Below, in pieces: positions 53,865 through 62,292 of a stretch of 64,000 nt of DNA; position 1 is the first letter of the stretch; every line of letters begins with the position of its first letter. This DNA is from Acidobacteriota bacterium (GTDB lineage Bacteria > Acidobacteriota > Terriglobia > Bryobacterales > Bryobacteraceae). The notes below the pieces were generated by a model. That model was not told the origin of the DNA. It made no database searches and saw only the letters and a list, made by a program, of their open reading frames with translations. Both the position numbers and the translations under genes were made by a program. The stretch is from NCBI GenBank assembly GCA_026394055.1, contig JAPKYZ010000045.1:44796-108795 (forward strand), read 5' to 3'.

Positions 53865-54029
53865 TTACGAGTGCGCCGCCACAACGGGAACCGGTTGAAT
53901 TGCGACGTAGGCTGGCTTGGGCTTGGGCCGCGGGCTGCCGCCATCCGGGGTGCCCGGCAGAACGGAGCCCCACACGGCGATCCCGGCCAGCGCGGCGGCA
54001 CCCAGGAATCGGAGCAGTGTAAGCCTCAT
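53865..54029 (-). CDS. Small protein with N-terminal membrane helix
   Basis: 54 residues, MRLTLLRFLGAAALAGIAVWGSVL then a Gly/Pro-rich basic tail (GGSPRPKPKPAYVAIQPVPV). It looks like a secreted or inner-membrane small protein. No homologue is recognised and no strong ribosome binding site is seen, so it may not be real. Confidence 0.35.
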   Translation of the reverse strand: MRLTLLRFLGAAALAGIAVWGSVLPGTPDGGSPRPKPKPAYVAIQPVPVVAAHS

Positions 54030-54147
54030 GCAGTTGAATACGGATGACGTTAAGATTTGTTTCGTTAAATTCCGGTGAAGTCTTCTTCGTTGGGGTGAAA
54101 TTCTCGTCATCACAGGGACTCTCTGCGGACCCGCTTGCGAAAGTGGC

Positions 54148-54175
54148 TTGGGGGGCCCACTCTTTTGGATATAAC
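54148..54175 (+). promoter_or_regulatory. Candidate promoter for the ggt-selenoprotein operon
   Basis: TTGGGG (54148-54153), a 16-bp spacer and TATAAC (54170-54175), 41 bp before the ATG of the gamma-glutamyltransferase gene. A sigma-70 type match; the remaining 54030-54147 holds no gene. Confidence 0.45.
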
Positions 54176-54215
54176 AGGGTTGGTCCAACTTCGTCCGGGA
54201 GAATTTTGCGCTTCC

Positions 54216-55901
54216 ATGAATCTTCGTCAACTGGTCCTCTTTCTCGCGCTTCCGGCGGCCCTGGTTCACGCGCAGGAGCGCAGCCAGGCCCGCAGCATGG
54301 TGATGACCGATCGCGGCATCGTCGCCACTTCGCAGACGCTCGCGTCGCAGGCCGGCGCCCAAGTGCTCGCCCGTGGCGGTAGTGCGGTGGACGCGGCGAT
54401 TGCCGCCAACGCGATGCTGGGGCTCGTGGAGCCGATGATGGACGGCATTGGCGGCGACCTGTTTGTCATCTACTACGAGGCCAAATCCGGCAAGCTCTAT
54501 GGCTATAACGGCAGCGGCCGCGCGGGGCGCAACATGTCGATTGCCGCGTTGAAGGCGAAAGGCTTTTTCAACATGCCCACCAAGGGCATCCATACGGTGA
54601 CGGTTCCCGGCGCGGTGGAAGGTTGGGATCAACTGCACAAGAAGTTCGGCAAACTGCCTTGGCGGGACCTGCTGCAGCCCGCCATCTATCACGCCAAGAA
54701 CGGCTTCCCGGTCACCGAGATCATCCAGTACGACTGGGAGTCCGGCACCTCCGCCCTGCGGACTGACGACAACGCCCGGCGCGTCTTCTTGAATGCCCAA
54801 GGTCGCGCGCCGCAGCCGGGTGAGGTGTTCAAGAATCCCGAACTCGCCAAGGCCTATTCGATTCTGGCCGACGGTGGCGCGGCGGCCTACTACAAGGGGC
54901 CGATTGCGCAGGCTATTCTCGCCACCTCCAAGCGCCTGGGCGGGCTGCTGACCGCCGAAGATCTTTCTACCCACCAGGGCGAATGGGTGGAGCCGATCTC
55001 CACAACCTACCGCGGCTGGAAAGTCTCTGAACTGCCGCCCAACGGGCAGGGCATCGGCGCTTTGCAGATGCTGAACCTGTTCGAGAAGTTCGACCTGCCA
55101 GGGATGGACCCGCTCTCCGCCGCGGCGTTGCATCTCAAGATCGAGGCGCAGAAGCTGGCTTATCAGGACTTGCGCAAGTATGTCGGCGATCCGCGGTTTG
55201 TGAAGGTGCCGGTGGCTGGGATGCTCGACAAGGACTATGCGGCGGAGCGGGCGAAGCTGATCTCGCTGGAGCGGGCCAACTGCGAAACCTCACCCGGGAT
55301 GCCTCCGGCCAAGGGCAGCGGCAATACGATCTACCTTTCGGTGGTGGATCGCGAAGGCAACATCGCCTCCTGGATCCAGTCGATCTCGGACTTGTGGGGC
55401 TCCCATGTGGTGGTGGATGGCATGGGGTTCACGCTGCACGACCGGGGCGGCGGCTTCCTGTTTGATGAGTCGCAAGCCAATGCTCTGGCGCCCGGCAAGC
55501 GGCCGTTCCACACCATCATTCCGGGCTTCATGCAGAAGGGCACGCAATCGATCGGCTTCGGCATCATGCGCGGGTTGAACCAGAGCCAGGCCCACGCGCA
55601 GTTTGTCTCCTATGTGGCGGACCACGGGGCGAACATCCAGATGGCGCTGGAAGGGACGCGCTTCACGCGCCGGTCCTACCAGGGCTGCGACGTGTTGATC
55701 GAAAGCCGCGTGCCGGCCGCTGAACTTGATAAGCTGCGGGCATTGGGACATTACGTCGATGTCCGAGGCGCGTATTCGGGCCAGATGGGCGGGGGGCAAG
55801 CGGTGATGTATGATGCGGCGACGGGTGTGAAGTTTGGTGGCTCCAGTCCGCGCAAAGATGGCGCGGCGATACCGGAGCCGGTCGCATATTGGCCGAAATA
55901 G
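54216..55901 (+). CDS. Gamma-glutamyltransferase
   Basis: About 561 residues from ATG at 54216 with a signal peptide (LVLFLALPAALVHAQ). Family motifs: ARGGSAVDAAIAANAMLGLVEP near the N-terminus, the self-processing site GNTIYLSVVDREGN with the nucleophile Thr at about 371, and GGGFLFDE and GGGQAVM near the end. After export it cleaves itself into two subunits and hydrolyses or transfers the gamma-glutamyl group of glutathione. The residue after the catalytic Thr is Ile rather than Thr. It ends 3 bp before the selenoprotein start, so the two genes are probably translated together. Confidence 0.88.
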   Translation: MNLRQLVLFLALPAALVHAQERSQARSMVMTDRGIVATSQTLASQAGAQVLARGGSAVDAAIAANAMLGLVEPMMDGIGGDLFVIYYEAKSGKLYGYNGSGRAGRNMSIAALKAKGFFNMPTKGIHTVTVPGAVEGWDQLHKKFGKLPWRDLLQPAIYHAKNGFPVTEIIQYDWESGTSALRTDDNARRVFLNAQGRAPQPGEVFKNPELAKAYSILADGGAAAYYKGPIAQAILATSKRLGGLLTAEDLSTHQGEWVEPISTTYRGWKVSELPPNGQGIGALQMLNLFEKFDLPGMDPLSAAALHLKIEAQKLAYQDLRKYVGDPRFVKVPVAGMLDKDYAAERAKLISLERANCETSPGMPPAKGSGNTIYLSVVDREGNIASWIQSISDLWGSHVVVDGMGFTLHDRGGGFLFDESQANALAPGKRPFHTIIPGFMQKGTQSIGFGIMRGLNQSQAHAQFVSYVADHGANIQMALEGTRFTRRSYQGCDVLIESRVPAAELDKLRALGHYVDVRGAYSGQMGGGQAVMYDAATGVKFGGSSPRKDGAAIPEPVAYWPK

Positions 55902-55904
55902 ATT

Positions 55905-56435
55905 ATGTATCTGCCGTCGATTGAAAAGCACCGCGGCCCGCAAATCCCCGGCATCTGGAACCTGCTCCAGTTCAAGCCGGAGGCAACCCAGCATCTCAAC
56001 GCCTACACCGAGGCCGTAATGCGGGGGCCGTCGCCTTTGTCCGCCGGCCTGCGGGAGCTGATCGCGGCGTTCACCTCACAGGGCAACCACTGCGTTTTTT
56101 GAACCGGCTGCCATGCCGCGGCGGCGGCGGAATTCCTGGGTCAGGAATTCGTGGATCAGATAATGGGCGGGCATGAGGTGCCGGAGCCGGAGCGGCTGCT
56201 GTTCGACTTTGTCGACCGCGTGAACCGCGTACCGGCCTCGATTGATGCGCATGACATCGAAGCACTCAAGGCCGTGGGCTGGAGCGAGGAGGCCATCTAT
56301 GATGCCCTCACCGTGTGCGCTCTGTTTAACTACTACAATCGCTGGGTGGATGCCTCCGGCGTCGCCGACATGGGCGAAGCCGGCTATCGCGCCGCCGGGA
56401 AGCGGATTGCGCAAAATGGATATGCGAAAGGGTAA
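55905..56435 (+). CDS. AhpD/carboxymuconolactone-decarboxylase-family probable selenoprotein (in-frame TGA at 56100-56102)
   Basis: One frame from ATG 55905 to TAA 56435 (176 residues) crosses a single TGA at codon 66. The sequence around it is ELIAAFTSQGNHCVF-U-TGCHAAAAAEF: CxxUxxxH in place of the AhpD-type CxxCxxxH, with Sec where the second redox Cys belongs. The peptide before and after the TGA belongs to one CMD domain (RGPSPLSAGLRELI before; AEFLGQEFVDQIMGG after). A perfect 9-bp hairpin with a GGU loop lies 28 to 48 bases after the TGA, as expected of a bacterial SECIS. AhpD-like selenoproteins have been reported. It probably acts as a thiol-dependent peroxidase or reductase. A nonsense mutation is the alternative, but it would not be expected to hit exactly this codon beside a SECIS-like hairpin. 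No sel genes are in the window. Confidence 0.85.
56130..56150 (+). promoter_or_regulatory. Bacterial SECIS-like hairpin
   Basis: GAATTCCTG (56130-56138), loop GGT (56139-56141), CAGGAATTC (56142-56150): perfect 9-bp stem. The loop begins 36 bases after the TGA, within the range allowed for bacterial SECIS elements, and presents the G-U needed for SelB. It lies in the coding part and keeps the frame open (EFLGQEF). Confidence 0.75.
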
Positions 56436-57723
56436 GCGGGGTAACGGAATGATGATGCGGACCGGGTGGATCTGCCTGATGATGGCGTCGGCGGTGCTGG
56501 CGGAGAAGGTGTCGAACGAGCAGTTGATTTCGCTGGCTCAAAAGCGCGCCCCGGAACTCGACGCAGCCCTGCGGGACACGCTGGGCGCCGAGGCGATCGC
56601 CAAAGGTACGGCCGTCGCTGGCTGGGGCGTTGAATACATCTGGGCCGTCGAAAGCGCGACGGACCCCTTGCTGGCCATCAACCTCACCACGCCGTTCCGC
56701 GTGAACAAGCTCGCGGGCAACCTGTGGGTCTACCAAGGGCAGCTGCGCGCCGGGACGTCGCACAAGTTTCACTGGATCATCAATGGCCGACCGTTCGGTG
56801 GCAAGAACGATCTGGCCGCCTTTGGGCCGGAAAGCTATCCGCAACCGGGCGTCGTGCGCGGCAAGATGCACGGCCCCATTGAGCATGCCTCAAAGATCTA
56901 CCCCGGCTTGAAGACCAACTACTGGTTCTACGTCCCGGCGCAGCTGGATGCCGCGACGGCGGCTCCGGTGATGGTGTGGCAGGACGGCGAAAAGTATTCT
57001 GATCACGAGAAGCCCGCGCGGTTGGTACACGTGCTCGACAACCTGACCGCGCAGAAGCGCATCCCGGCAATGGTGACCGTGCTGATCTCACCCGGCAAGA
57101 TCGGCGACCGCCCGATGCGCTCCGTCCAGTACGACACCGTGAACGACGACTACGCGCGCTACTTGCTGGACGAGATTCTGCCGGAAGTCGAAAAGACCCA
57201 GAAGCTGCGCAAAGATGGCTACTCGCGCGCCATCGGCGGCGAATCCTCCGGCGCTGTGTGCGCCTTTACGGCGGCCTGGTTCAAGCCGACCGAGTTTGCC
57301 CGCGTGCTCTCCCGCATCGGCACCTACACCAGCATCCAGTGGAAGCCCAAGATTGAGCCCAACCGCAGCAGCAGTGATCTCGATGGCGGCAACATCTACC
57401 CGTTCGCCATCCGCAAACAGCCCAAGCGCAACATCCGCGTCTGGTTGTCAGATGGCGCCGAGGATCTCGAAAACAACCACGGATCCTGGCCGCTGCAAAA
57501 CATCCAGATGGCCAACTCCCTCAAAATGACCGGCTACGACTACGCCTTCCGTTTCAGCCTGGGCACGCATTCAACGGCCCACGGCAATGCCGAGCTGCCG
57601 GAAGCGCTCACCTGGCTGTGGCGTGACTACGACCCGGCCAAGACCTCACAAGAGTTCAAGGCCGACCCGACTGAGAAGGACAAGCCTTACTGGCGAGTGC
57701 AGAAGCTCAACCGGGAGCAGTAG
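56422..57723 (+). CDS. Secreted esterase, enterochelin-esterase-like alpha/beta hydrolase
   Basis: About 433 residues, starting in an ATG that overlaps the end of the selenoprotein gene; a second ATG at 56449 also gives a signal peptide (WICLMMASAVLAE). The C-terminal domain is an alpha/beta-hydrolase of the esterase D/Fes type: YVPAQLDAATAAPVMVWQDGE, nucleophile in GGESSGAVCAF, and His in LGTHSTAHGN. The N-terminal half is a starch-binding or early-set-like sandwich typical of Fes-like proteins. Substrate unknown. It may be the third gene of the ggt operon. Confidence 0.78.
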   Translation: MRKGKRGNGMMMRTGWICLMMASAVLAEKVSNEQLISLAQKRAPELDAALRDTLGAEAIAKGTAVAGWGVEYIWAVESATDPLLAINLTTPFRVNKLAGNLWVYQGQLRAGTSHKFHWIINGRPFGGKNDLAAFGPESYPQPGVVRGKMHGPIEHASKIYPGLKTNYWFYVPAQLDAATAAPVMVWQDGEKYSDHEKPARLVHVLDNLTAQKRIPAMVTVLISPGKIGDRPMRSVQYDTVNDDYARYLLDEILPEVEKTQKLRKDGYSRAIGGESSGAVCAFTAAWFKPTEFARVLSRIGTYTSIQWKPKIEPNRSSSDLDGGNIYPFAIRKQPKRNIRVWLSDGAEDLENNHGSWPLQNIQMANSLKMTGYDYAFRFSLGTHSTAHGNAELPEALTWLWRDYDPAKTSQEFKADPTEKDKPYWRVQKLNREQ

Positions 57724-57750
57724 CAAACCGGTTCAGGCAGCATGCCCGCT

Positions 57751-57960
57751 TCAAAAGCTGATAACGATTCCTGGATTTAGTTGAAAGCCTAGCTCGGCGA
57801 GATCTTCGCCGTCCAGGTGCAGGCCCACCGCCTCCTGGACGTTGCGGGCGACGTCGTCTAGAGTTGCTCCCAGAGTCACGACCGGCAGATCCAGACATTC
57901 GGCGACATATTGGTGCTCGCCCATAAAGACCCGGACGTAGACTTTGCGCTTCAACGCCAT
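57751..57960 (-). CDS. HicB-like antitoxin without HicA
   Basis: 69 residues from ATG at 57960, a single HicB-fold protein (YVRVFMGEHQYVAECLDLPVVTLGATLDDVARNVQEAVGLHL). No helix-turn-helix and no HicA neighbour are seen, so it is an orphan. The frame extends to 58047 but the extra residues are unlike HicB proteins. Confidence 0.65.
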   Translation of the reverse strand: MALKRKVYVRVFMGEHQYVAECLDLPVVTLGATLDDVARNVQEAVGLHLDGEDLAELGFQLNPGIVISF

Positions 57961-58067
57961 TTCGCCCTCAGGATAGCGCCTTCTCTGCGCTGGCGCGCGG
58001 CGATCACCACTAGCGCCGCGCCGCCAACTGCCAGAAAACCCGCCCAAAGCGCTACCCTAAAAGGAAG

Positions 58068-59381
58068 GTGACCAAACACGACATCCTCCTGGCGCACAAG
58101 CAGCACTTGTTTCCGGCTGTCTACCACTTCTTCAAAGAGCCGCTGATCCTGGACCATGCGCAGGACCAGTACGTGTGGGACATCGATGGCAACCAGTACC
58201 TCGATTTTCTGGGTGGCATCGTCACCGTCAGCGTCGGCCACGCGAACAAAGAAGTGAACCGCCGTGTGCATGAGCAGTTGGACAAGCTGGTGCACATCTC
58301 ACCGCTGTTCGCGCATGAGCCGCAGGCGGCGCTGGCCGCTCGGCTCGCCGAAATCACGCCGGGTCGCAGCGCCAACGGCCTGGGTGCGTTGACCAAGAGC
58401 TTCTTTTCCAACTCCGGTACCGAAGCCAATGAGATGGCGATTCTGACGGCGCGCTGCTACACCGGCAACACGGACATCATCGCGCTGCGTCACAGCTATC
58501 ACGGCCGGTCCGCGCTGGCCATGGGTATCACCGGCCACGCGCCGTGGAAGCTGGGCCTGTCGCAACCGGGCATCGTGCACGCGCACAACGCCTACTGCTA
58601 CCGCTGCCCGTTCGGGCTCGAATACCCGAGCTGCGAAGTCCGCTGCGCGCAGGACATGGAGGAGTTGATCCGCACCTCCACCAGCGGCCACATCGCCGGC
58701 TTCATCGCCGAGCCCATCCAAGGCGTGGGCGGCTACATCGTGCCACCGAAAGAGTATTTTCCGATCATCGAAAAGATCGTCCGCAACCACGGCGGCCTCT
58801 TCATCTCGGACGAAGTGCAGACCGCCTGGGGCCGCACCGGCGGCAAGTGGTTCGGCATTGAGCATTGGGGCGTGGTGCCGGACATCCTCACCTCCGCCAA
58901 GGGCCTGGGCAACGGCGCGCCCATCGGACTCACCATGGCGAAGCCGGAAGTTGCTGACGGCATGAAGGGCTTGACTCTCTCGACCTTCGGCGGCAACCCG
59001 ATCTCCACCACCGCTGGCAAGGCCGTGATCGACTACATCGATGAATACAACCTCCGCGTGAACGTGGCTGAAGTGGGTGCTTACCTGCGCGGCAAGCTGG
59101 ATGAACTGGCCGAGAAGCATACGATCATTGGTGAAGTGCGCGGCATGGGTCTCATTCAGGGCATGGAACTGGTCCGCGACCGGCGCACCAAGGAGCCAGC
59201 CGCTGCTGAAACCACCGAAATGCTGGACGCGATGCGCCTGGAAGGCGTGTTGTGCGGCAAGGGCGGGCTCTATGGCAATGTCTTGCGCGTGACGCCGCCC
59301 ATGAATATCTCGAAGGCCGATGTCGATCTGTTCGCTGAGCGGCTGGATCGCGCGTTCGCCAAACTACAGGTGGCTGCTTAA
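58068..59381 (+). CDS. Class III aminotransferase, AGXT2-like
   Basis: 437 residues from GTG at 58068. PLP-dependent class III family: FFSNSGTEANEMAI near the N-terminus, LRHSYHGRSALAMG, FIADEVQTAWGRTG-like FISDEVQTAWGRTGG and the PLP Lys in TSAKGLGNGAPIG. The closest type is alanine-glyoxylate aminotransferase 2 or a related omega-amino-acid aminotransferase; the exact substrates are not clear. A Cys-containing insert (YCYRCPFGLEYPSCEVRC) is seen. It starts an operon with a zinc-ribbon gene and serA. Confidence 0.85.
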   Translation: MTKHDILLAHKQHLFPAVYHFFKEPLILDHAQDQYVWDIDGNQYLDFLGGIVTVSVGHANKEVNRRVHEQLDKLVHISPLFAHEPQAALAARLAEITPGRSANGLGALTKSFFSNSGTEANEMAILTARCYTGNTDIIALRHSYHGRSALAMGITGHAPWKLGLSQPGIVHAHNAYCYRCPFGLEYPSCEVRCAQDMEELIRTSTSGHIAGFIAEPIQGVGGYIVPPKEYFPIIEKIVRNHGGLFISDEVQTAWGRTGGKWFGIEHWGVVPDILTSAKGLGNGAPIGLTMAKPEVADGMKGLTLSTFGGNPISTTAGKAVIDYIDEYNLRVNVAEVGAYLRGKLDELAEKHTIIGEVRGMGLIQGMELVRDRRTKEPAAAETTEMLDAMRLEGVLCGKGGLYGNVLRVTPPMNISKADVDLFAERLDRAFAKLQVAA

Positions 59382-59653
59382 TGGACGAGCGTCAGTATTA
59401 CACCGAATCACAGGCCACCAAGCCGGCTCAGCTGAATTGCAGCTGGTGCAAGACCGTAGACACCTACGAGATCCGCTGGGTGGTCCGCAAGAAGAAGGAC
59501 AAGCTGCCCGGCGGTGGTGATGAGCGCGACCGCGCCAAATTCGCCAAAGCGCAAAGCTACATGGTGCTGCTGGACACGCACGCCCAATGCAAGAACATGC
59601 GGTGCCGGAAACGTTTTGAGATCTCCGGCATCAAGACGATGGCTTTTATCTAA
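59381..59653 (+). CDS. Small zinc-ribbon-like protein
   Basis: 90 residues with two Cys pairs, CSWC near residue 20 and CKNMRC near residue 70, separated by a basic region (VVRKKKDKLPGGGDERDR). This is the pattern of a zinc ribbon. Its ATG shares a base with the stop of the aminotransferase gene (TAATG) and it is followed by serA after 6 bp. Function unknown. Confidence 0.7.
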   Translation: MDERQYYTESQATKPAQLNCSWCKTVDTYEIRWVVRKKKDKLPGGGDERDRAKFAKAQSYMVLLDTHAQCKNMRCRKRFEISGIKTMAFI

Positions 59654-59659
59654 GAACAC

Positions 59660-60898
59660 ATGCTGAGAACTTCACTCGACAAGAGCAAGATCAAGGTCTT
59701 GCTGCTCGAAGGTGTACACCCCACTGCGCTTGACGCCTTCCGGGCGGATGGCTACACGAATATCGAGTATCACCAGAAATCGCTGGCGGAGCCGCAACTG
59801 CTGGAAGCGGTCTCCGATGCCTACCTGATCGGCATCCGCTCCGCCACTCACTTAAGCGAGCGCGTTTTTGAGGCCGCGGAAAAGCTGATCGCCGTCGGTG
59901 CTTTTTGTATCGGCACCAACCAGATCGAGATCGACGCCGCCGTCAAACGCGGCATTCCCGTGTTCAACGCGCCGTTCTCCAACACGCGCAGCGTGGCGGA
60001 GCTGGTGCTGGCCGAGATCATCTTCCTGATGCGCGGCATCCCGTACCGCAATGCCACGGCTCATCGCGGCGGCTGGATCAAGACGGCCACGGGATCGTTT
60101 GAATGCCGCGGCAAGACGCTGGGCATCATCGGCTACGGACACATCGGAACCCAAGTGGGCTTGCTGGCCGAAAGCATTGGCATGCAGGTGCTGTTCTACG
60201 ACATTGATTCGAAGCTCGCCTTAGGTAATGCTCGGCAAGTGCCCACCATGGAAGCGCTGCTGGCCGCCGCCGATGTGGTGACGTTGCACGTGCCCGAAAC
60301 GTCGCAGACCTTCAAGATGATGGGCGCGGAGCAGATGGCCCGTATGAAGCCGGGGGCGCGGTTGATCAATGCTGCTCGGGGCACCGTGGTCGACATTGAA
60401 GCGTTGGCTGCGGCCATTGAGTCGAAGCAACTTTCCGGCGCGGCCATCGACGTTTTCCCAGTGGAGCCCAAGGGTGCCGGTGACGAGTTTCATTCGCCTC
60501 TGCGCGGTTTGGACAACGTGATCCTGACGCCGCACATCGGCGGGTCCACTGAAGAAGCGCAGCAGAACATCGGCGTCGAGGTGGCGGAGAAGCTGATCAA
60601 ATATTCGAACAACGGGTCGACCCTCAGCGCTGTCAATTTCCCGGAAGTGTCGCTACCGGAGCATCCCAACAAGCACCGCCTGCTACACGTCCACCGCAAC
60701 CAGCCTGGTGTCCTGATGGCGGTGAACCAGATCTTCTCTGACGCCCATATCAACGTGGCGGGCGAGTATCTGCAAACCAACCCGGTGATCGGCTACGTGG
60801 TGATCGACGTGGAATCCGGCCGGCCCGAAGACACGCTCGAACTGCGCCGCCGCCTGGATGAAGTGCCCGGTACGATCCGGACCCGCGTGCTGTATTAG
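59660..60898 (+). CDS. serA: D-3-phosphoglycerate dehydrogenase with ACT domain
   Basis: 412 residues. Rossmann motif GIIGYGHIGTQVGLLAESIG, substrate site residues around NAPFSNTRSVAELVLAEIIF, HIGGSTEEAQQNIGVEV with the catalytic His, and a C-terminal ACT domain (GEYLQTNPVIGYVVIDVE) for serine feedback. It catalyses the first step of serine synthesis. The length (about 410) matches E. coli SerA. Confidence 0.93.
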   Translation: MLRTSLDKSKIKVLLLEGVHPTALDAFRADGYTNIEYHQKSLAEPQLLEAVSDAYLIGIRSATHLSERVFEAAEKLIAVGAFCIGTNQIEIDAAVKRGIPVFNAPFSNTRSVAELVLAEIIFLMRGIPYRNATAHRGGWIKTATGSFECRGKTLGIIGYGHIGTQVGLLAESIGMQVLFYDIDSKLALGNARQVPTMEALLAAADVVTLHVPETSQTFKMMGAEQMARMKPGARLINAARGTVVDIEALAAAIESKQLSGAAIDVFPVEPKGAGDEFHSPLRGLDNVILTPHIGGSTEEAQQNIGVEVAEKLIKYSNNGSTLSAVNFPEVSLPEHPNKHRLLHVHRNQPGVLMAVNQIFSDAHINVAGEYLQTNPVIGYVVIDVESGRPEDTLELRRRLDEVPGTIRTRVLY

Positions 60899-60908
60899 GC
60901 ACAACGCT

Positions 60909-60925
60909 GACTAGTCTGACTAGTC
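60909..60925. promoter_or_regulatory. Tandem palindromic operator before phd-vapC
   Basis: The palindrome GACTAGTC occurs twice, at 60909-60916 and 60918-60925, one base apart, 15 bp before the Phd-like antitoxin ATG. Phd/YefM antitoxins bind such tandem palindromes to repress their own operon. Confidence 0.6.
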
Positions 60926-60940
60926 TGATACGCTGAGGGT

Positions 60941-61216
60941 ATGGCCACCCCCACTGCTCCCAATACCTGGCAATTGCAGGATGCCAAGGCGCGCTTTAGT
61001 GAGCTTTGCCGCCGTGTTTTTTCCGACGGTCCCCAGCGTGTCACCCGGCAGGGCAAGGAGGCGGTAGTGGTGCTTTCGGAGGCCGAGTTCGAGAGGCTCT
61101 CGGCTGGTGCCGCACCGCGAGAGTCGTTGGTGGACTTCTTCCGCCGGTCGCCGTTGGCCGGATCGGGGATCGAATTCCGCCGGTCAAAGGACCTCCCGCG
61201 GGAGATTGAGTTGTGA
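60941..61216 (+). CDS. Phd/YefM-family antitoxin
   Basis: 91 residues with the Phd/YefM motif WQLQDAKARFSELCRRVFSDGPQRVTRQGKEAVVVLSEAEFERL. The C-terminal tail (FRRSPLAGSGIEF) is the toxin-binding part. It overlaps vapC by 4 bp and has a tandem operator upstream. Confidence 0.9.
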   Translation: MATPTAPNTWQLQDAKARFSELCRRVFSDGPQRVTRQGKEAVVVLSEAEFERLSAGAAPRESLVDFFRRSPLAGSGIEFRRSKDLPREIEL

Positions 61217-61644
61217 TGGGCTTCCTGCTCGACACCAACCTTATTTCCGAATTTATCAAGCCCCTACCCGAGGCAGCGGTGATGGACTGGTTGAACGCTC
61301 AGCCGGAGTCAGGCCTCTTCTTAAGTGTGCTAACGATGGGCGAAGTCTTGGAGGGGATCGAAGTTCTGCCCGCGGGAAGGCGCCGGTGGCAGCTTGATAC
61401 CTGGTACCGGACCGAGTTAGCAGTGCGCTTTGCGCATCGAACACTGGACGTCGATCTGGCGGTTTGCGAACAATGGTCCCGCTGCACCGCAATGCGGGCC
61501 CGCCGAGGAAGGCCTCTTCCCATCGTTGATGGGTTGTTGGCGGCCACCGCTCTGCACCACGGACTTGGCCTGGTCACGCGAAATGAGCGTGACTTTGAGG
61601 GCTTGGGGTTGACCGTGGTGAACCCATGGAGTCAACCAATCTAG
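61213..61644 (+). CDS. vapC: VapC-type PIN toxin
   Basis: 143 residues, MGFLLDTNLISEFIKPLPEAAV with D7 as first metal ligand, E in MGEVLEGIE, IVDGLLAATA with the next Asp, and TRNERDFEG. PIN-domain ribonuclease paired with the preceding Phd-like antitoxin. Its end overlaps the convergent LysE gene by 4 bp. Confidence 0.9.
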   Translation: MMGFLLDTNLISEFIKPLPEAAVMDWLNAQPESGLFLSVLTMGEVLEGIEVLPAGRRRWQLDTWYRTELAVRFAHRTLDVDLAVCEQWSRCTAMRARRGRPLPIVDGLLAATALHHGLGLVTRNERDFEGLGLTVVNPWSQPI

Positions 61645-62267
61645 TTGGCGTCAGCGGCGGCGACGTAGGCGCCTAGGCCGATCATCACGGCGCCGGTGCC
61701 TGCGCGCTGCCGTTCGCGGGCGCGGACGGAGGAGAGCAAGCGCCGTCCGATGGTGCCGGCAAACACCGCCACCACCACGTCCGCGGCGGTGTTCAGCACC
61801 ACCGAGATCACTCCTAGCACGACGAACTGCGTGAACACCGATCCGGCCTTGGCATCAACGAACTGCGGGATGAAGGAGAGGAAGAAGATGGCCGTCTTCG
61901 GGTTCAGGACTTCCGTCACAATGCCCTGCACGAAGGCATTGCCGGTGGGTGCCGCGGCCTCTACATCCTGGGCCGCCTCCTTCCGCGTCACGATCATCCG
62001 GACCCCCAGATAGACCAGGTACGCCGCGCCCGCGTACTTCACCACGGAGAAGGCAATAGCCGAAGTGGCGAGAATGGCCGACACGCCGGCCGCCGCGGCG
62101 AAGACGTGCACCAGACCGCCCAGCAGTGTGCCGAATGAAGAGAGAATGCCCTCGCGGCGCCCGCCCGCCAAGCTCCGCGCCATCACGTAGAGAATGCCCG
62201 GTCCAGGCGTGATCGCCAGCAGCAAGGCGGCCGTCAGAAACAGTGTGAAGCGGGTGGGATCAAACAT
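61641..62267 (-). CDS. LysE/RhtB-family amino acid exporter
   Basis: About 208 residues from ATG at 62267 (MFDPTRFTLFLTAALLLAITPGPGILYVMARSL). The PGP motif near the N-terminus and six membrane helices are typical of LysE/RhtB exporters of amino acids or homoserine lactones. The frame is open to 62375, but that extension overlaps the divergent gene. Confidence 0.85.
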   Translation of the reverse strand: MFDPTRFTLFLTAALLLAITPGPGILYVMARSLAGGRREGILSSFGTLLGGLVHVFAAAAGVSAILATSAIAFSVVKYAGAAYLVYLGVRMIVTRKEAAQDVEAAAPTGNAFVQGIVTEVLNPKTAIFFLSFIPQFVDAKAGSVFTQFVVLGVISVVLNTAADVVVAVFAGTIGRRLLSSVRARERQRAGTGAVMIGLGAYVAAADAN

Positions 62268-62292
62268 TAGTTGAGACGGTAGCATAGTGAAC

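Noticed and set aside
56100..56102. Reading the TGA as a nonsense mutation that makes the CMD gene a pseudogene
   Set aside because: The TGA stands exactly at a redox Cys position, both halves are otherwise intact in one frame, and a SECIS-like hairpin follows.
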